From NCBI GenBank assembly GCA_021613375.1, contig CM038708.1, positions 31,415,559 to 31,479,558 of the forward strand: DNA of 64,000 nucleotides, in the 5' to 3' direction. Positions within the stretch are counted from its first letter, which is position 1. The number at the start of each line of letters is the position of its first letter. Origin of the DNA: Megaleporinus macrocephalus (Eukaryota > Chordata > Actinopteri > Characiformes > Anostomidae). The notes beneath the pieces were generated by a model that had not been told where the DNA came from, made no database searches, and saw nothing but the letters and a program-made list of their open reading frames with translations. Shown here one piece after another: positions 11,803 to 24,467 of this stretch. The position numbers and the translations under genes are program-made.

Positions 11803-12176
11803 ATCCCAGCTGGAATATGTTTGAAATGGTGTCCGTTGTTCTTTCAATGTTAAAACAACATTAAAACAACATTTAATGTTAAATGGTTGTGTAAATGTTG
11901 ATATTTTAATGTTGAATCAACATAATGTCTTCACCAGTCTGCCTTTCAAAGCACTTCTTTACATTTATATACGTACAGAGAGAATCAAAACAATAAGTAG
12001 CTCATTTTTCATCGTAGCCTACAGTTTTTCACCTCTCCCATACAATTCTGAGCATCCCAAATGTGAGTTATGGTTTATTCAAGGTTAAAAAACAAACGTT
12101 GATTCACTTTTCAAAATCCACACCAAATCCAACGTTGATTCAACCATAACGTTGATTCAACGTTGATATGCCAGCT
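11803..12176. mobile_element. Putative MITE with degenerate inverted ends
   Basis: The left end reads CCCAGCTGGAATATG and the right end, reversed, reads TCAGCTGGCATATCAACG. Internally the motif AACGTTGATTCAACGTTGA repeats on the right and related ATGTTGAATCAACAT occurs on the left. There is no transposase. The inverted ends are imperfect, so the class is a guess. Confidence 0.4.
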
Positions 12177-12360
12177 GAAATGTGACTGCTGTGCTGTTTA
12201 AGGCGGAATGGATTTTGATGTGAAAGCTGGGAAAAGGAGCAATCTCAGCTCTGTCCTTCTTTTCCCACAACATTCTATGAAAAACAATCTTTGTGTTTGG
12301 TTTCCTGTTGAACGTCTGTTGAACGTCTGTTAAACGCTGTTGGAAGACTGACCATCAGGG

Positions 12361-12900
12361 CCTCCTCCCTGCCCATCACCAGCCAGCTCTCCTGTCTATT
12401 TGTGACAACTGCTACACCCTCAGTTACATCTCTGTGCCATCCAGATGCACCAGCATTGAGATAGGATGGAACTGTTTCAGCTCACGCCCACTTTACATAA
12501 AGACTCAGTCAGAGACTGCCTCAGTCAGAGACTGCCTCAGTCAGAGACTGCCTCAGTCAGAGACTGCCTCAGTCAGAGACTGCCTCAGTCAGAGACTGCC
12601 TCTGCCTGTGCAGCTTCTAAAGCTTTGCCATCCAGATTTCAAACAGAGACTATTTTCTTTAGTATTTAGTTTTTTAAACTGTAAATACGGTTTGACCAGA
12701 GGAGGACGGGTCTCCCCTTGTGAGTCTTTCTTCCTCCAGTCTGAGGGAGTTTTTTCTTTGCCACTGTCGCCTCTGGCTTACTCACAGGGGGATATGTTGT
12801 AACTGTCTGTTTTCAGAAATCTGTAAAGCTGCTTTGTGACACCATTGTTGTAAAAAGCGCTATATAAATAAACTTGAATTGAATTGAATTGAATTTTCGT
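12361..12900 (+). repeat. Dispersed repeat ending in a (GAATT)n tail
   Basis: Ends with GCGCTATATAAATAAACTTG followed by GAATTGAATTGAATT, a 3' end seen very often in fish genomes and typical of a target-primed retroposed element. Upstream it has the conserved-looking segment with TTTCTTTGCCACTGTCGCC. The class (SINE or truncated LINE) is not established. Confidence 0.6.
12504..12602 (+). repeat. 16-bp tandem repeat, about six copies
   Basis: Perfect units of TCAGTCAGAGACTGCC inside the dispersed repeat at 12361-12900. The short open frames reading SETASVRDCLSQRLPQ are artefacts of the array. Confidence 0.95.
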
Positions 12901-13733
12901 TCCTTGTTCCTTGCTGTTTGTCTATGATTGTTTATAGCGACCCACATCGTGAAGAAAATGCAGAGCTGCATGTAACATTTCTGTAGGCAGGGTTTGTGCC
13001 CACAGTGGCTGGCGAGCAGCGACGGTGTTGTGTAAAGCTGGTGATTCAACAAGTTACTCAGACTCCCTCTCTTGCTGTACACTCCTCCATCATAGCATTC
13101 TTCCTACTCATCTTTCCCAAAGCGAATCCAAGTCCATTAACTCGTTTGAACACTGGCCAATAGTCGAATCTCTACATATTGGAGACAAAGAATTAATTCT
13201 TTTGGAATTGACTCCCAGTAACTACTTAAAGGAACTATTTAATCTGGCTGGCTCATTAAAACACATCCTGAAGAGTGAGACTGATAAAACTCCAGTCAGT
13301 CACAGCTTTTGGGAAATATGATTTTATTCTGATATGGACATATTTAAGTTCTCAGTAAAGATTCCAGCAATGTCAGTCCTTGTTTGTTGGTCTGGACGAG
13401 AGTATTTTTGTGGATGATGCAGGCAGTTCTAGTATAAATCATTATGTACATATAGTTTCATTGCTGTGCATCTGTAAAACTTCTTAAAACAATTAACTTG
13501 TTTTGTTAAGGAAATACTTTAGCATTTTTACTTTTGTAAAAAGTACATTTCAAAGTAGGCACTTTTATATTTCTACTTAAGTATAATGTATATTGTACTT
13601 TTTTTACTATTTGAGTATTTGTTTTCTAGAATACTAGTATTTTTACTTAAGTAGTGTGTACTACTGCCACTTCTGTTTGTTACAAATACTATTGGTAAAA
13701 CAGGGCAGTAAAACTACCAGTTCCTAAAATCCT

Positions 13734-15045
13734 ACACTGTTTCAGTATTACCATACTGTTAGAGAATTGATATAATGTTTCAGAATTAACATACTGTTAG
13801 AGAATTGATGTAATATTTCAGAATTAACATACTGTTAGAGAATTGATGTAATATTTCAGAATTAACATACTGTTAGAGTATTGATGTAATTTTTCAGTAT
13901 TAACATACTGTTAGAGAATTGGTGTAATGTTTCAGTATTAACATGCTGTTAGAGAATTGATGTAATGTTTCAGTATTACCATGCTGTTAGAGAACTGATG
14001 TAATGTTTCAGAATTAACATACTGTTAGAGAATTGATGTAATGTTTCAGTATTACCATACTGTTAGTGAATTGATGTAATGTTTCAGAATTAACATACTG
14101 TTAGAGTATTGATGTAATGTTTCAGAATTAACATACTGTTAGAGTATTGATGTAATGTTTCAGAATTAACATACTGTTAGAGTATTGATGTAATGTTTCA
14201 GTATTAACATACTGTTAGAGTATTGATGTAATGTTTCAGTATTAACATACTGTTAGAGTATTGATGTAATGTTTCAGTTTCAACATACTGTTAGAGTATT
14301 GATGTAATGTTTCAGAATTAACATACTGTTAGAGTATTGATGTAATATTTCAGTATTAACATACTGTTAGAGAATTGATGTAATATTTCAGTATTAACAT
14401 ACTGTTAGAGAATTGATGTAATGTTTCAGTATTAACATACTGTTAGAGAATTGATGTAATGTTTCAGTATTAACATACTGTTAGAGTATTGATGTAATAT
14501 TTCAGTATTAACATACTGTTAGAGTATTGATGTAATATTTCAGTATTAACATACTGTTAGAGTATTGATGTAATATTTCAGTATTAACATACTGTTAGAG
14601 TATTGATGTAATGTTTCAGAATTAACATACTGTTAGAGAATTGATGTAATGTTTCAGTATTAACATACTGTTAGAGAATTGGTGTAATGTTTCAGAATTA
14701 ACATACTGTTAGAGTATTGATGTAATGTTTCAGTGTTAACATACTGTTAGAGTATTGATGTAATGTTTCAGTATTAACATACTGTTAGAGTATTGATGTA
14801 ATGTTTCAGTATTACCATACTGTTAGAGTATTGATGTAATGTTTCAGTATTAACATACTGTTAGAGTATTGATGTAATGTTTCAGTATTAACATACTGTT
14901 AGAGTATTGATGTAATGTTTCAGTATTACCATACTGTTAGAGTATTGATGTAATGTTTCAGAATTAACATACTGTTAGAGTATTGATGTAATGTTTCAGT
15001 GTTAACATACTGTTAGAGAATTGATGTAATGTTTCAGTTATTGAT
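13734..15045 (+). repeat. 38-bp satellite-like tandem array, about 34 copies
   Basis: Head-to-tail units of 38 bp built around CATACTGTTAGAGTATTGATG and TAATGTTTCAGTATTAA. Units are highly similar and vary mainly at two A/T positions (GAGAATT or GAGTATT, CAGAATT or CAGTATT), with occasional ACC for AAC. The last unit decays at about 15040 into related single-copy sequence (15045-15120). There is no open frame. Confidence 0.97.
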
Positions 15046-15754
15046 ATGCTGGTATACAGTTTTTGGTGTAATGTTCAATTGATGTAATATTCTAGTATTG
15101 GTGATGTTGTTGGTATAAACTGTTCTGCTCAGTCATAGCATAGGAGGCAAGATACTACTAGCCAGACGTAGAACAGAACATTATCAGAACACGGGAAGGA
15201 AAAGTAAAGGCATAGCGTTATCGCAAGATATCAAGAGCCATAGTTGAGTACTTACAGTTTATCAAACTTCTTTCAGTTTTCCAGGGTACTGTTCAATGAA
15301 GTCTTCCTGGAAGCGTACCTTTTTCTTTGATTGTGACATTTTCCCAAAACTACAGAGACATGACTAATACATTTTCAGACTGAAGAATGACTCATGAACA
15401 ATAATATAACATAATCTGGACTAATACCACAGATACAATTGCTCTTTACATATACAACTCAGTAGCCATACTTAAAACTTATCGTTTATCATGTTAGAAA
15501 ACATATTTTCTTTTTGGCAATGTATTTACACATCTGAGCGGATGACCCCACTCAATGCCCTCTTGCTAGCCTTGATGTCAACAAAATGTTTGTTTTAACA
15601 GGTTCTTCTGGAATTGTTCTTCTGGATTGGTAATTACATCTATTTGTATCCACACTCACAGTCCATTTTATCATTTCTACTTACCATAAAGGAGCACTTT
15701 GTGGTTCTATAATTGTAGACTGCAGTTCCTTTGTTTCTCTGTGCACTTTGTTAT

Positions 15755-16020
15755 CCTCCTTTTACTCCAGTGGTTAGGACCCCTATGGGACCACCAAATA
15801 CACAGTGAATAAAACTCCAGCAGCACTGCTGCGTCTGATCCACTGCTACCAGCACAACACACACTAACACATCACCACCATGTCAATGTCACTGCAGTTC
15901 TAAAAAGGATACACCACCCACATAATATCTGCTCTGTGGTGGTCCTGTGGGGGTGCTGACCACTAAGGAACAGAGTAAAAGACAGCTAACAAATATACAG
16001 AGAAACAAATGAACCACAGT
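15755..16020. mobile_element. Dispersed non-coding repeat (copy 1)
   Basis: Contains CAGCACTGCTGCGTCTGATCC, ACACACTAACACATCACCACC and GTGGTGGTCCTGTGGGGGT, shared with the copies at 19160-19560 and 19740-19985. I recognise it as a repeat common in otophysan fish DNA but cannot name its class. No coding capacity. Confidence 0.6.
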
Positions 16021-16038
16021 TTGTAACTGTAGACCTAC

Positions 16039-16039
<1 letters not shown>

Positions 16040-16095
<56 letters not shown>
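16040..16095. repeat. (CA)n microsatellite
   Basis: A nearly pure CA run; the valine/cysteine reading frame over it on the minus strand is an artefact. Confidence 0.97.
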
Positions 16096-16097
<2 letters not shown>

Positions 16098-16099
16098 TC

Positions 16100-16820
16100 T
16101 AGAGTATCTATTGAAAACACACCAACATGTTTCAACATTTAGTTTTATACGCAGTATCAGATTACCAAGCTTCAGAGAGGTTTTCCAAACAAAACCTCTT
16201 AGCACGTCTTTCATCATCAGATTTAAAAATCAGTGTTTAGCACTATTTGAAGTATTTCAAGCTTATATTGTGTTGCTGATGTTAAATAAGATAATATAAT
16301 CCTTTATTAGTCCCACAGTGGGGAAAAAAATATTAATTCTCAACTCTTTCCCTTGAGAAGAAGGGAAGTCAGTCTTGCAACCAAAGCTAGAATGAAGAAA
16401 CTCTCAACTGTCAACTCAATTGAAACAAAGGAAAATGCTTAAGGTTATTTAGTGCTGTTATATGGGTTCTGTTGCAGAGTCACCCTAAACATCTTTAAGT
16501 TGCTTAGCCTGTTTAACACTAACATCAAAAAAATGCTGTTGCATGATTTTCAATTAAATTTAACTGAATTAAATTTATGGTGTATGTTTTTACATAGTCT
16601 GTTTAAAATGATAAGAGCTTCGGTCCAGCAAACCTTCTCATACCAACTCTTTCATCAGCAAGTCCAGGGCAAGCTAAGACAAGCACAGCAGTACAGTAAA
16701 ACACCACTTAGAAGACAGCTACACACTTACAGGCAGAAAACTAGAACAGACACATCTGCTTACATAATACAGTAATAATGTATTCACCTTCTTCATATAA
16801 TATGTGAATATTTACCATGT
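16100..16820. other. No recognised gene
   Basis: AT-rich. Near 16281-16330 the stretch AATCCTTTATTAGTCCCACAG matches the dispersed segment at 39303-39345. Otherwise nothing is recognised. Confidence 0.5.
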
Positions 16821-16826
16821 ACACAT

Positions 16827-18025
16827 ATGTTTTTTTTCATTGTGTATGTTTTTCATTTTGTATGTTTTTTCATTGCGTATGTTTTCATTGCATATGTTTT
16901 CATTGTGTATGTTTTTCATTGTGTATGTTTTTCATTGTGCATGTTTTTTCATTGTATGTGTTTTTCATTGTGTATGTTTTTTCATTGCGTATGTTTTCAT
17001 TGTGTATGTTTTCATTGTGTATGTATTTCATTGTGTATGTTTTTTCTTGTGTATGTTTTTTCATTGTGTATGTTTTTTCATTGTGCATGTTTTTTCATTG
17101 TATGTGTTTTTCATTGTGTATGTTTTTTTCATTGCGTATGTTTTCATTGTGTATGTTTTCATTGTGTATGTATTTCATTGTGTATGTTTTTTCTTGTGTA
17201 TGTTTTTTCATTGTGTCTGTTTTTTATTGTGTATGTTTTTTCATTGTGTATGTTTTTTCTTGTGTGTTTTTCATTGTGTGTGTTTTGCATTGTGTATGTT
17301 TTTTCATTGCGTATGTTTTCATTGTGTATGTTTTTCATTGTGTATGTTTTTCATTGTGTATGTTTTTTCATTGTGTATGTTTTCATTGTGCATGTTTTCA
17401 TTGTGTATGTTTTTCATTGTGTATGTTTTTCATTGTGTATGTTTTCATTGTGTATGTTTTTCATTGTGTATGTTTTCATTGTGTATGTTTTTCATTGCGT
17501 ATGTTTTCATTGTGTATGTTTTTCATTGTGTATGTTTTTCATTGTGTATGTTTTCATTGTGTATGTTTTTCATTGTGTATGTTTTTTCTTGTGTATGTTT
17601 TTCATTGTGTATGTTTTCATTGTGTATGTTTTTCATTGCGTATGTTTTTCATTGTGTATGTTTTTCATTGTGTATGTTTTTCATTGTGTATGTTTTCATT
17701 GTGTATGTTTTCATTGTGTATGTTTTTTCTTGTGTATGTTTTTTCATTGTGTATGTTTTCTTGTGTATGTTTTTTCATTGTGTATGTTTTCTTGTGTATG
17801 TTTTTTCATTGTGTATGTTTTTCATTGTGTATGTTTTTTCATTGTGTATGTTTTTTCATTGTGTATGTTTTCTTGTGTATGTTTTTTCATTGTGTATGTT
17901 TTCTTGTGTATGTTTTTTCATTGTGTATGTTTTTCATTGTGTATGTTTTTTCATTGTGTATGTTTTTCATTGTGTATGTTTTTTCTTGTGTATGTTTTTT
18001 CATTGTGTATGTTTTTTTCATTTCA
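16827..18025 (+). repeat. Minisatellite of roughly 14-17-bp TTTTCATTGTGTATG units
   Basis: About 75 units of TTTTCATTGTGTATG whose T-run varies from four to seven; some units read TTTTTTCTTGTGTATG and some ATTGCGTATG. All three plus-strand frames stay open for about 1.2 kb (translations such as FIVYVFHCVCF) only because the unit lacks stop codons. This is not a gene. Confidence 0.95.
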
Positions 18026-18029
18026 TGTG

Positions 18030-19160
18030 TGTTATTGTTCTAATATTATCCTACAGTTCTTGTTCAATTATCTACTTCAAATGGTCAGTAGATGTCTGTA
18101 AGTACTTTGTGTTCTGAAGTTCAAATGATCTGTTTTGTTGTGTGAAAGTAGATTAACAGACTTCTGCACATTGTAATTGTAAGATCATAGGTTATAAAAA
18201 TGTAGCTAAGACTACAGGACTTAAGCAGGAAATACCACCAGACCCAGAAAAAATACTGTTCACATAAATAAAGACAGAATGGCTGATTCTGGGTGTGTTT
18301 GAGCAGAATTACACAGATTTTAAAAGTATTCTGCAGAATTAGGTCATTAAGATTTAGACTGGTAGGATTTATTTATACTGATTTGAATTAAACAGCTGCA
18401 TACTTAAGAACTGGTCACAGCAATGGTGATGAGAACCAGACATCAGAAGCACTAAAGCTCCCTTACGAAACGTTCTTATAGGAAAAGCTAACAGTCATGC
18501 TGACCGATGCTCAAGACATTATTTTATTTCAGATTTTGCCATTTTCAACATTACATATAAAATATTATGTAACAAATGCAGATATTTTGGACTGCAGATA
18601 TGGCTTTATTTGTGTTGTTGTGATTCCTGTTTTGTTGATTTATCACCACTACTACAAAGACATCTGATTTTACATGAAACTGAATGGATTTGTTTACATT
18701 TTAGAGAGTTATACTGACGTTAAAATAAACGGGTGAAATTGTATTTTATTTCTATTTATTTGTGCCATATTATTATCTGTTGTAATACATGTTTTGTGAA
18801 ACCTATTAAAATATGTTGCTTTTATGGTACCTGTCCTCTAAACATAATGTCTGTTTCCATTTCTAGCTTTTACTTCCACAGCAAAGGAATATCACATCTC
18901 ACCTTCCCATCCCGGCACCCCAACATATAACAGAGAGAAACATTGAGCTGGCTCAGAGAATCAACCTGACGCCCTTGTCAGCAAAAATTTGTCACAGTTC
19001 AGAAGGAAACGTTTTTTTTTTTTCATTTTCAAGTCACGCTCTTTAAACTAGACATTAAAGTAGAATGTGTCTGCTTACAGACCCGGCGTTCAGTACATAC
19101 TGATATGTTAACTAAAACTGTTAGACGAACCTCTTTCCTTAAAGACTTTGAAGTCTTTTG
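18030..19160. other. No recognised gene
   Basis: AT-rich intergenic sequence. A segment near 18660-18745 (CATCTGATTTTACATGAAACTGAATGG) recurs at 19680-19740, so at least part is repeat-derived. Confidence 0.5.
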
Positions 19161-19565
19161 CATGGGCTTCTCCACTGTCCATTTAATCAGCTCCACTGAC
19201 CGTATAGGAGCACTGTGTAGTTCCACACTGGAATGCTGAGAATAATCCACCACACAAATAATATCTGGTCCTGTGGGGGTCCACACTGTGGGGGAATCAG
19301 ATGGACTACAGTGTGGACCCCCAAAGGACCAGATATTATTTGTGTGGTGGATTATTCTCAGCATTCCAGTGACACCGACGTGGTGTTGGTGTGTTTTTGT
19401 GTGTTGTGCCGGTACGAGTGGATCAGACACAGCAGTGCTGCTGAAGCTTTTAATCATGTGTAGTCCTTCGTCAGTTGTCACAGGACGCCGCCCACTACTT
19501 TACTTTCAATGTAAGTTAATGGAACCAGAATATTTTAAAGCTATTTTGGAGCACTTCTATTGATC
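19160..19565. mobile_element. Dispersed non-coding repeat (copy 2) with an internal palindrome
   Basis: Carries the same GTGGTCCTGTGGGGGTCC, GGTGTTGGTGTGTTTTTGTGTG and GTGGATCAGACACAGCAGTGC segments as the copies at 15755 and 19740, partly in opposite orientations that meet at the hairpin 19226-19371. This suggests two inverted copies or a fold-back rearrangement. Confidence 0.6.
19226..19371. repeat. 64-bp inverted repeat (hairpin), 18-bp spacer
   Basis: Arms 19226-19289 and 19308-19371 are reverse complements with one mismatch (a G/T difference at the CCTGTGG versus CCTTTGG position). The spacer is 19290-19307. Both arms consist of the dispersed repeat's sequence. Confidence 0.95.
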
Positions 19566-19739
19566 CATTCATCATTAAATTTCCACACAATATAAACGAC
19601 CACTGGCGTGTTCATAAGTTGTAGAAAACACAAAATCAACAAAAATGGAGATACATACACCACTTCTACAACAAAGAAATCTGATTTTACATGAAACTGA
19701 ATGGATTTGTTATACTGACATTTTAAGAAACGGGTGAAA

Positions 19740-19985
19740 TTGTATTTGGCTGGTGAACTATTCTCAGTCAGCCAGTGACACAGAGGTGCAGCATTGCTTT
19801 ATCTGATCCACTCACACCAGCACAACACACACTAACACACCACCACTCAGTGTAGTGATGAGAATGATTCACCACAAAAATAACAACTGCCCATGTGGGA
19901 GTCCTGACTATTAAAGAACACAGTTATAAACTGTATGGAGGAACAGATGGACCACAGTCTGTAATAGTAGAACTATAAAGTGATC
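19740..19985. mobile_element. Dispersed non-coding repeat (copy 3)
   Basis: Shares TCTGATCCACTC, CCAGCACAACACACACTAACAC and the segment around CAGATGGACCACAGTCTGTAA with the copy at 15755. Non-coding. Confidence 0.55.
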
Positions 19986-19989
19986 CTAT

Positions 19990-21650
19990 AGAGTAAAGCT
20001 GAAGAAATGGTGTTATTTATTTGAGAATATTTATTTTTTCTTATTAAAATAAGTACATTTGAATTGTCAGTCAGCCAGTTCAAACAACTTGCCTGGGTCA
20101 AGAAAATAGCAACTGATTGAAAGAAGAAAAATAACTACAGTTCATTATTGAAGCACACATAACATCAGGACTTTCAGTGAGGATTAAAATGCTCAGTTAA
20201 TATTTACTCATCAGGTTTTTTTTACCATGAAATAATTTTCCATTACCTTTATCTTTATCAGATCACTATCATTTTACCTTTAAATACTGACAGTGGAAGC
20301 ACATTAAGCTACACAGAGAGGCAGTGTGTCGTAATACAGCACAGCCGTTGGCGGTTACACGGCTTTAGACATTTCCTACTGGCAAAACTCAGACAGTTAT
20401 AAACGGCTAAACACTGCACACGTTTCTGCAAGCCTTTTAAAAACGTTCACCTCTGTCTCAACACTGTGGCTTCAAAACACTGATAACTGAGGGCAATGTA
20501 TTTGGATTTGTTCCAGTTCAAATAATCTGTAAGCATTTCAACAAAAAATAAATAAAAAACAGACACTAGATGGAGACAGAGCTCTAGTTAATAATAAAAA
20601 AACATTCCTCGCTACTTTCCTCTCAGTATTCACTGCATTCTTCCTGTTGAAATATTTGGAATAACTGAATTTAAATTCATCCAAGACACTAAGAGCGTGA
20701 GCAGTGAAATCAAGTGATGTATTAAGCTACTGAATTACAAAGCAAAACTTTGTAATGAATGAATTTCTTATAAAAGGATCATATACAATTTCAAACTTTC
20801 TTATAAAAGGATCATATAAAATTTCAAACTTTCCTATAGAAGGATCATATAAAATGTTTAAAATATGACATTGTGTCCCTTTAACTTGATATCAGTCACT
20901 TTAACTTTGATATAACACGCCTTCTTAAGAGTGCAGATGTTCTGTGTTAGACTTACCAAATTCTGCAGTGTAATGCAAACATCACATTCATACATGTCAA
21001 GAAATTATTATGAGTAGATATTTAATCAGCAAGATCTGGTCACTGTGTTTTAGATAAAAGACAATCTGGATTAGAATAATTTGATTTCTATTAATTTTGT
21101 ACATATATATCAGCAACAAAGCTGGTATACAGGAACGACAGCAGCTGTGACTCCAAACCTTTGACTGCAGGTGTATTAATTAGTAAGCACTGCATGTTCT
21201 CGTCACAGACGACACAATGATGCTCGACAAAAGTGGAGTTCAATAAAAGCAGCAGCGTGTCCCAGCTCTTGTAGCAGATGTAGATGAGAGGAAAAACATC
21301 ATCCACAATGAACCTGCCTCAAAAGATAGTTATAAATTAGTAGAGTGAGCATCACAGTAAATACTCTCTCTACCAGTTAAGATGGTCTTAACATTAAGAA
21401 GACATTTTTTGTTATACAGTCACGCGGAGTTTTTAATCAAATAAGACTTTGTTGAAGAGACATCTGTTGGACATTATGGAATAAACTGGAATATCTGAAA
21501 AAACTAATCTTTTCTCATAATAAAAGTTATTGTGTTTACATATCCTCTGCAGAAACTTTCTAGTACACATTTGCTCAGTTTTGCATTCTGAGGGAAAAAA
21601 AAAATAAAATGTGCCATAAGTTTTGCATAAACCACAAATGTTTTATTTTA
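19990..21650. other. No recognised gene; small triplicated motif
   Basis: AT-rich. At about 20766-20850, a roughly 33-bp unit around TATAAAAGGATCATATAAAA is repeated three times. Short frames have no recognisable content. Confidence 0.5.
20766..20850 (+). repeat. Roughly 33-bp unit in three copies
   Basis: Three tandem copies of a unit containing CTTATAAAAGGATCATATA, each followed by AATTTCAAACTTT or a variant. Confidence 0.85.
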
Positions 21651-21655
21651 CCACA

Positions 21656-22137
21656 ATATTTTAGCTAAAAAAATAAACAGCAATTGTGTAATGAAATATC
21701 AGGCAGTGTATTCTCTGTAGATGATGTGTCCTCTAGTAATTATTTTCAAAGATAAGCTATTGTTTAGGTCTTTGCTGAAGGAATCAGGGTAAACAAGTTT
21801 AAGAGTGTACTGTCTTAATGCTTCAAGCTTTAAATGTCTATAAATTAAACTAGAGTTTAAAATAAATACATGAAATGTAAATTAGGAAATTCGCATTGTC
21901 TTCGTCATGGTTACTAGCTATTCTGTACGGCCATTGATTACAATTCAATAAATGAAATTATTTAGGAACTGACAATAATATTTAGTTGTCATTAACAAGC
22001 AGGTTTGGTGAGCACCTTAATTCAATAAATCCCATATGAGCTAAAAACCAATGATACCTGTGTCATATTTTAGCTAAAAAAATAAACAGCAATTGTGTAA
22101 TGAAATATCAGGCAGTGTATTCTCTGTAGATGATGTG
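21656..22137. repeat. A-B-A duplication block (73-bp A, 337-bp B)
   Basis: The 73-bp segment A at 21656-21728 recurs at 22065-22137, directly flanking the 337-bp segment B (21729-22065, one base shared). B recurs at 24468-24804. The A copies look essentially identical, which points to a recent tandem duplication with a 409-410-bp period. Confidence 0.93.
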
Positions 22138-22302
22138 AAACCTACTATTGAAGCATTAAAAAATGTTCTTCAGCCTAACACATTTCATTTCTAAAAATAA
22201 AAAAAATTTAAGAGAAAATTTGTAACCTGTTGAATTTCTACTCCAAAACAAACAAAGGGGGCAGCATATCACTGGAAAGTTGTGGTCTAGAAGAGTTTAG
22301 TA

Positions 22303-22610
22303 TCAAACTTTATCCCTTTATTCGCCAAGAGCATTGCCAACAGTAAAAGCAACACCAATGTTAAATTTGGTTTGACTTTTTTTGTTTGCTTTTGTTTGAG
22401 TGGGCAGTGGTGGTCATGATGGATGCTTGCCAGAATCTTCATCCATTGCTGTGTTTACTCTTTCCTTCATTGGCTGCATGTTCTTAAATGATCTAACTAG
22501 AAGAAGTACCCTCAACATGGCTAACAAGAGGTTAGAATATGCTGTTGGGGCAGCAGTGCTATTTATTCATCATTTTATGCTGGACTGATGCTACAGTGAC
22601 TCACTATCAC
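22303..22610. repeat. Dispersed repeat copy, partner at 4376-4675
   Basis: Collinear, diverged match to the copy in CYP7 intron 1 (see 4376-4675), including TTCATTGGCTGCATGT and AAGAGGTTAGAATATGCTGT. Class unknown. Confidence 0.6.
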
Positions 22611-22614
22611 CTCC

Positions 22615-24295
22615 TGAGGTACAAAGTGATATTACAAGACAGTCTTCAGTAGACATCAGTGCAACATGACAAGCAGATTTCTTGAACATCCCGTCAAATT
22701 ATTTCACATTCTGTTGATAATTTAGTTCATATTTGAATATTAAACTAAAAACCTGTTGCACCATTAATGAATTATCCATTAAAACGTTCTTCAGGGAGTC
22801 AGTAGGTTCTTCCATGACATTGCTTTAAGGAGTCCTAGCTTTCAGTGAGTGGAGGGTATTAAGTTTCAGGATCATGTCTGCGCTTTCCATACAACTACTC
22901 ATTAGAAGTGATCTGATGGCACCTCGGCACTCTTGCTTTAACGAATCTGGACCATCGTCTTACTTTAGGCTGTGCTCAAGTCATCTCAGAATTATTAGAA
23001 TTACACACGCCCTACTGTGAAGTCTGTTCATGCAGTGTCACTTGATTCGTTTTCCCAGTCGGAAGCGCGTAATTCCCATAATTCTGAGATGACTTCAACA
23101 TGGCAATAGCCTCTGGTGTACACTCATTTTCTGGTTGGCTGAGCTATCCCCTGTGACCAACTCGTGACTCCTTTTTATCCTGTGATGTCCCCTGATCCTC
23201 TACAAGCTCATCTTGACTTTGAAAATGTGCTTTTAGATTTTAGGACATCATCATTCCATGCTTGAAATGATAAACAAAGTTATTGCATACTGAATAATTT
23301 TTTATTTGCCGAAACTGAAAATGGAGACTGTACATACATTTTTTTCTTCAGTGGGATCATAACTGCTGCAGAAGAACACAAAATCAGACAAATGAATGCA
23401 ATAACCCTGCAATAACATTTGAAGAGGAGTTGGCATGTTTCCTACGCAAAAGGAAGAAAACTCAATTAATCTGGCAACCCTTTTTACTTCTTCCATCGTA
23501 TGGAAAGCCACTAATAAGACTGGAACCCATATTTCACTCTGCAAATTGGAACACTCTTATTCTCAGTTCTTAAAAACTCTTAAAAAGATTCTTCTAGGTG
23601 TCTTTAGTTAAGGGAACAGTTATATGAGTTCTATATATTCTTTGCTCTTTGATTGCCAAAAAAACAAAACGATATACAACACATCCTCCATGAATCAGCA
23701 GAATCTTTTTTTTTACCATGCAAATAACTTATATATGTCTATCTAGAACTCAATGTTTCCAAATAGAATCATTCCCTTAAAATCCATTGAAGAACCAGCT
23801 CCAGTGTGTGGAGGAAAAGATAATTACACTCAATAATTACCAATTCAACAAAACTGCTATGCAGTAGCATAAACTCTATAGGACAATTAGTTTTTGCCAC
23901 CCCTAAAAGGAAATTGTACAATTAGACCCTGGAGATAAGCACAAAAAACATTTATCAAATACAGAATAAAACCTAACAAGTATGTATTGGGCATAATAAT
24001 TACCAGATTTTAATTAAAGTTATTGCAAACAGCATTCCATCTAAAACCTCTTGACTAACACTCTCACTCACTTCTCACCTCTCTCACTCACTTTCTTTCA
24101 GACTGTTAGAGGAAATACAAGACTACTGTGATGAAATCACATGTTATTTGAGCTAACACGCTATCACTTCTGTTTTTTTGCTTAATCATTCCACGAACAC
24201 ACTTCAGTATTTATCTTGCTGACATATACTGTAGCTCTGCTGTCCTTCTGTATTGATGTTTATTTATTCTTATTTTTTTAAGAACTCTAAAACTA
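22615..24295. other. No recognised gene
   Basis: Unremarkable AT-rich intergenic sequence. Short frames on both strands show no domains or splice-supported exons. Confidence 0.5.

Positions 24296-24297
<2 letters not shown>

Positions 24298-24363
<66 letters not shown>
24298..24363. repeat. (TA)n microsatellite
   Basis: A pure TA run of about 65 bp. Confidence 0.97.
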
Positions 24364-24367
<4 letters not shown>

Positions 24368-24467
24368 AAACAAAATAAAAACCAAAATCACACAAAACAG
24401 AAAGTTAGATGTTTTGATGCTGACTTCACAAAAGCAGACTCTTTAGCTTGGCAGACAGCTAACAGGC

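Noticed and set aside
13734..15045. CRISPR-like direct repeats
   Set aside because: No spacers; simple 38-bp head-to-tail satellite.
16804..18117. 400-residue open frames on the plus strand
   Set aside because: Entirely a 14-17-bp tandem repeat without stop codons; three frames are equally open and give cysteine/valine/phenylalanine repeats.
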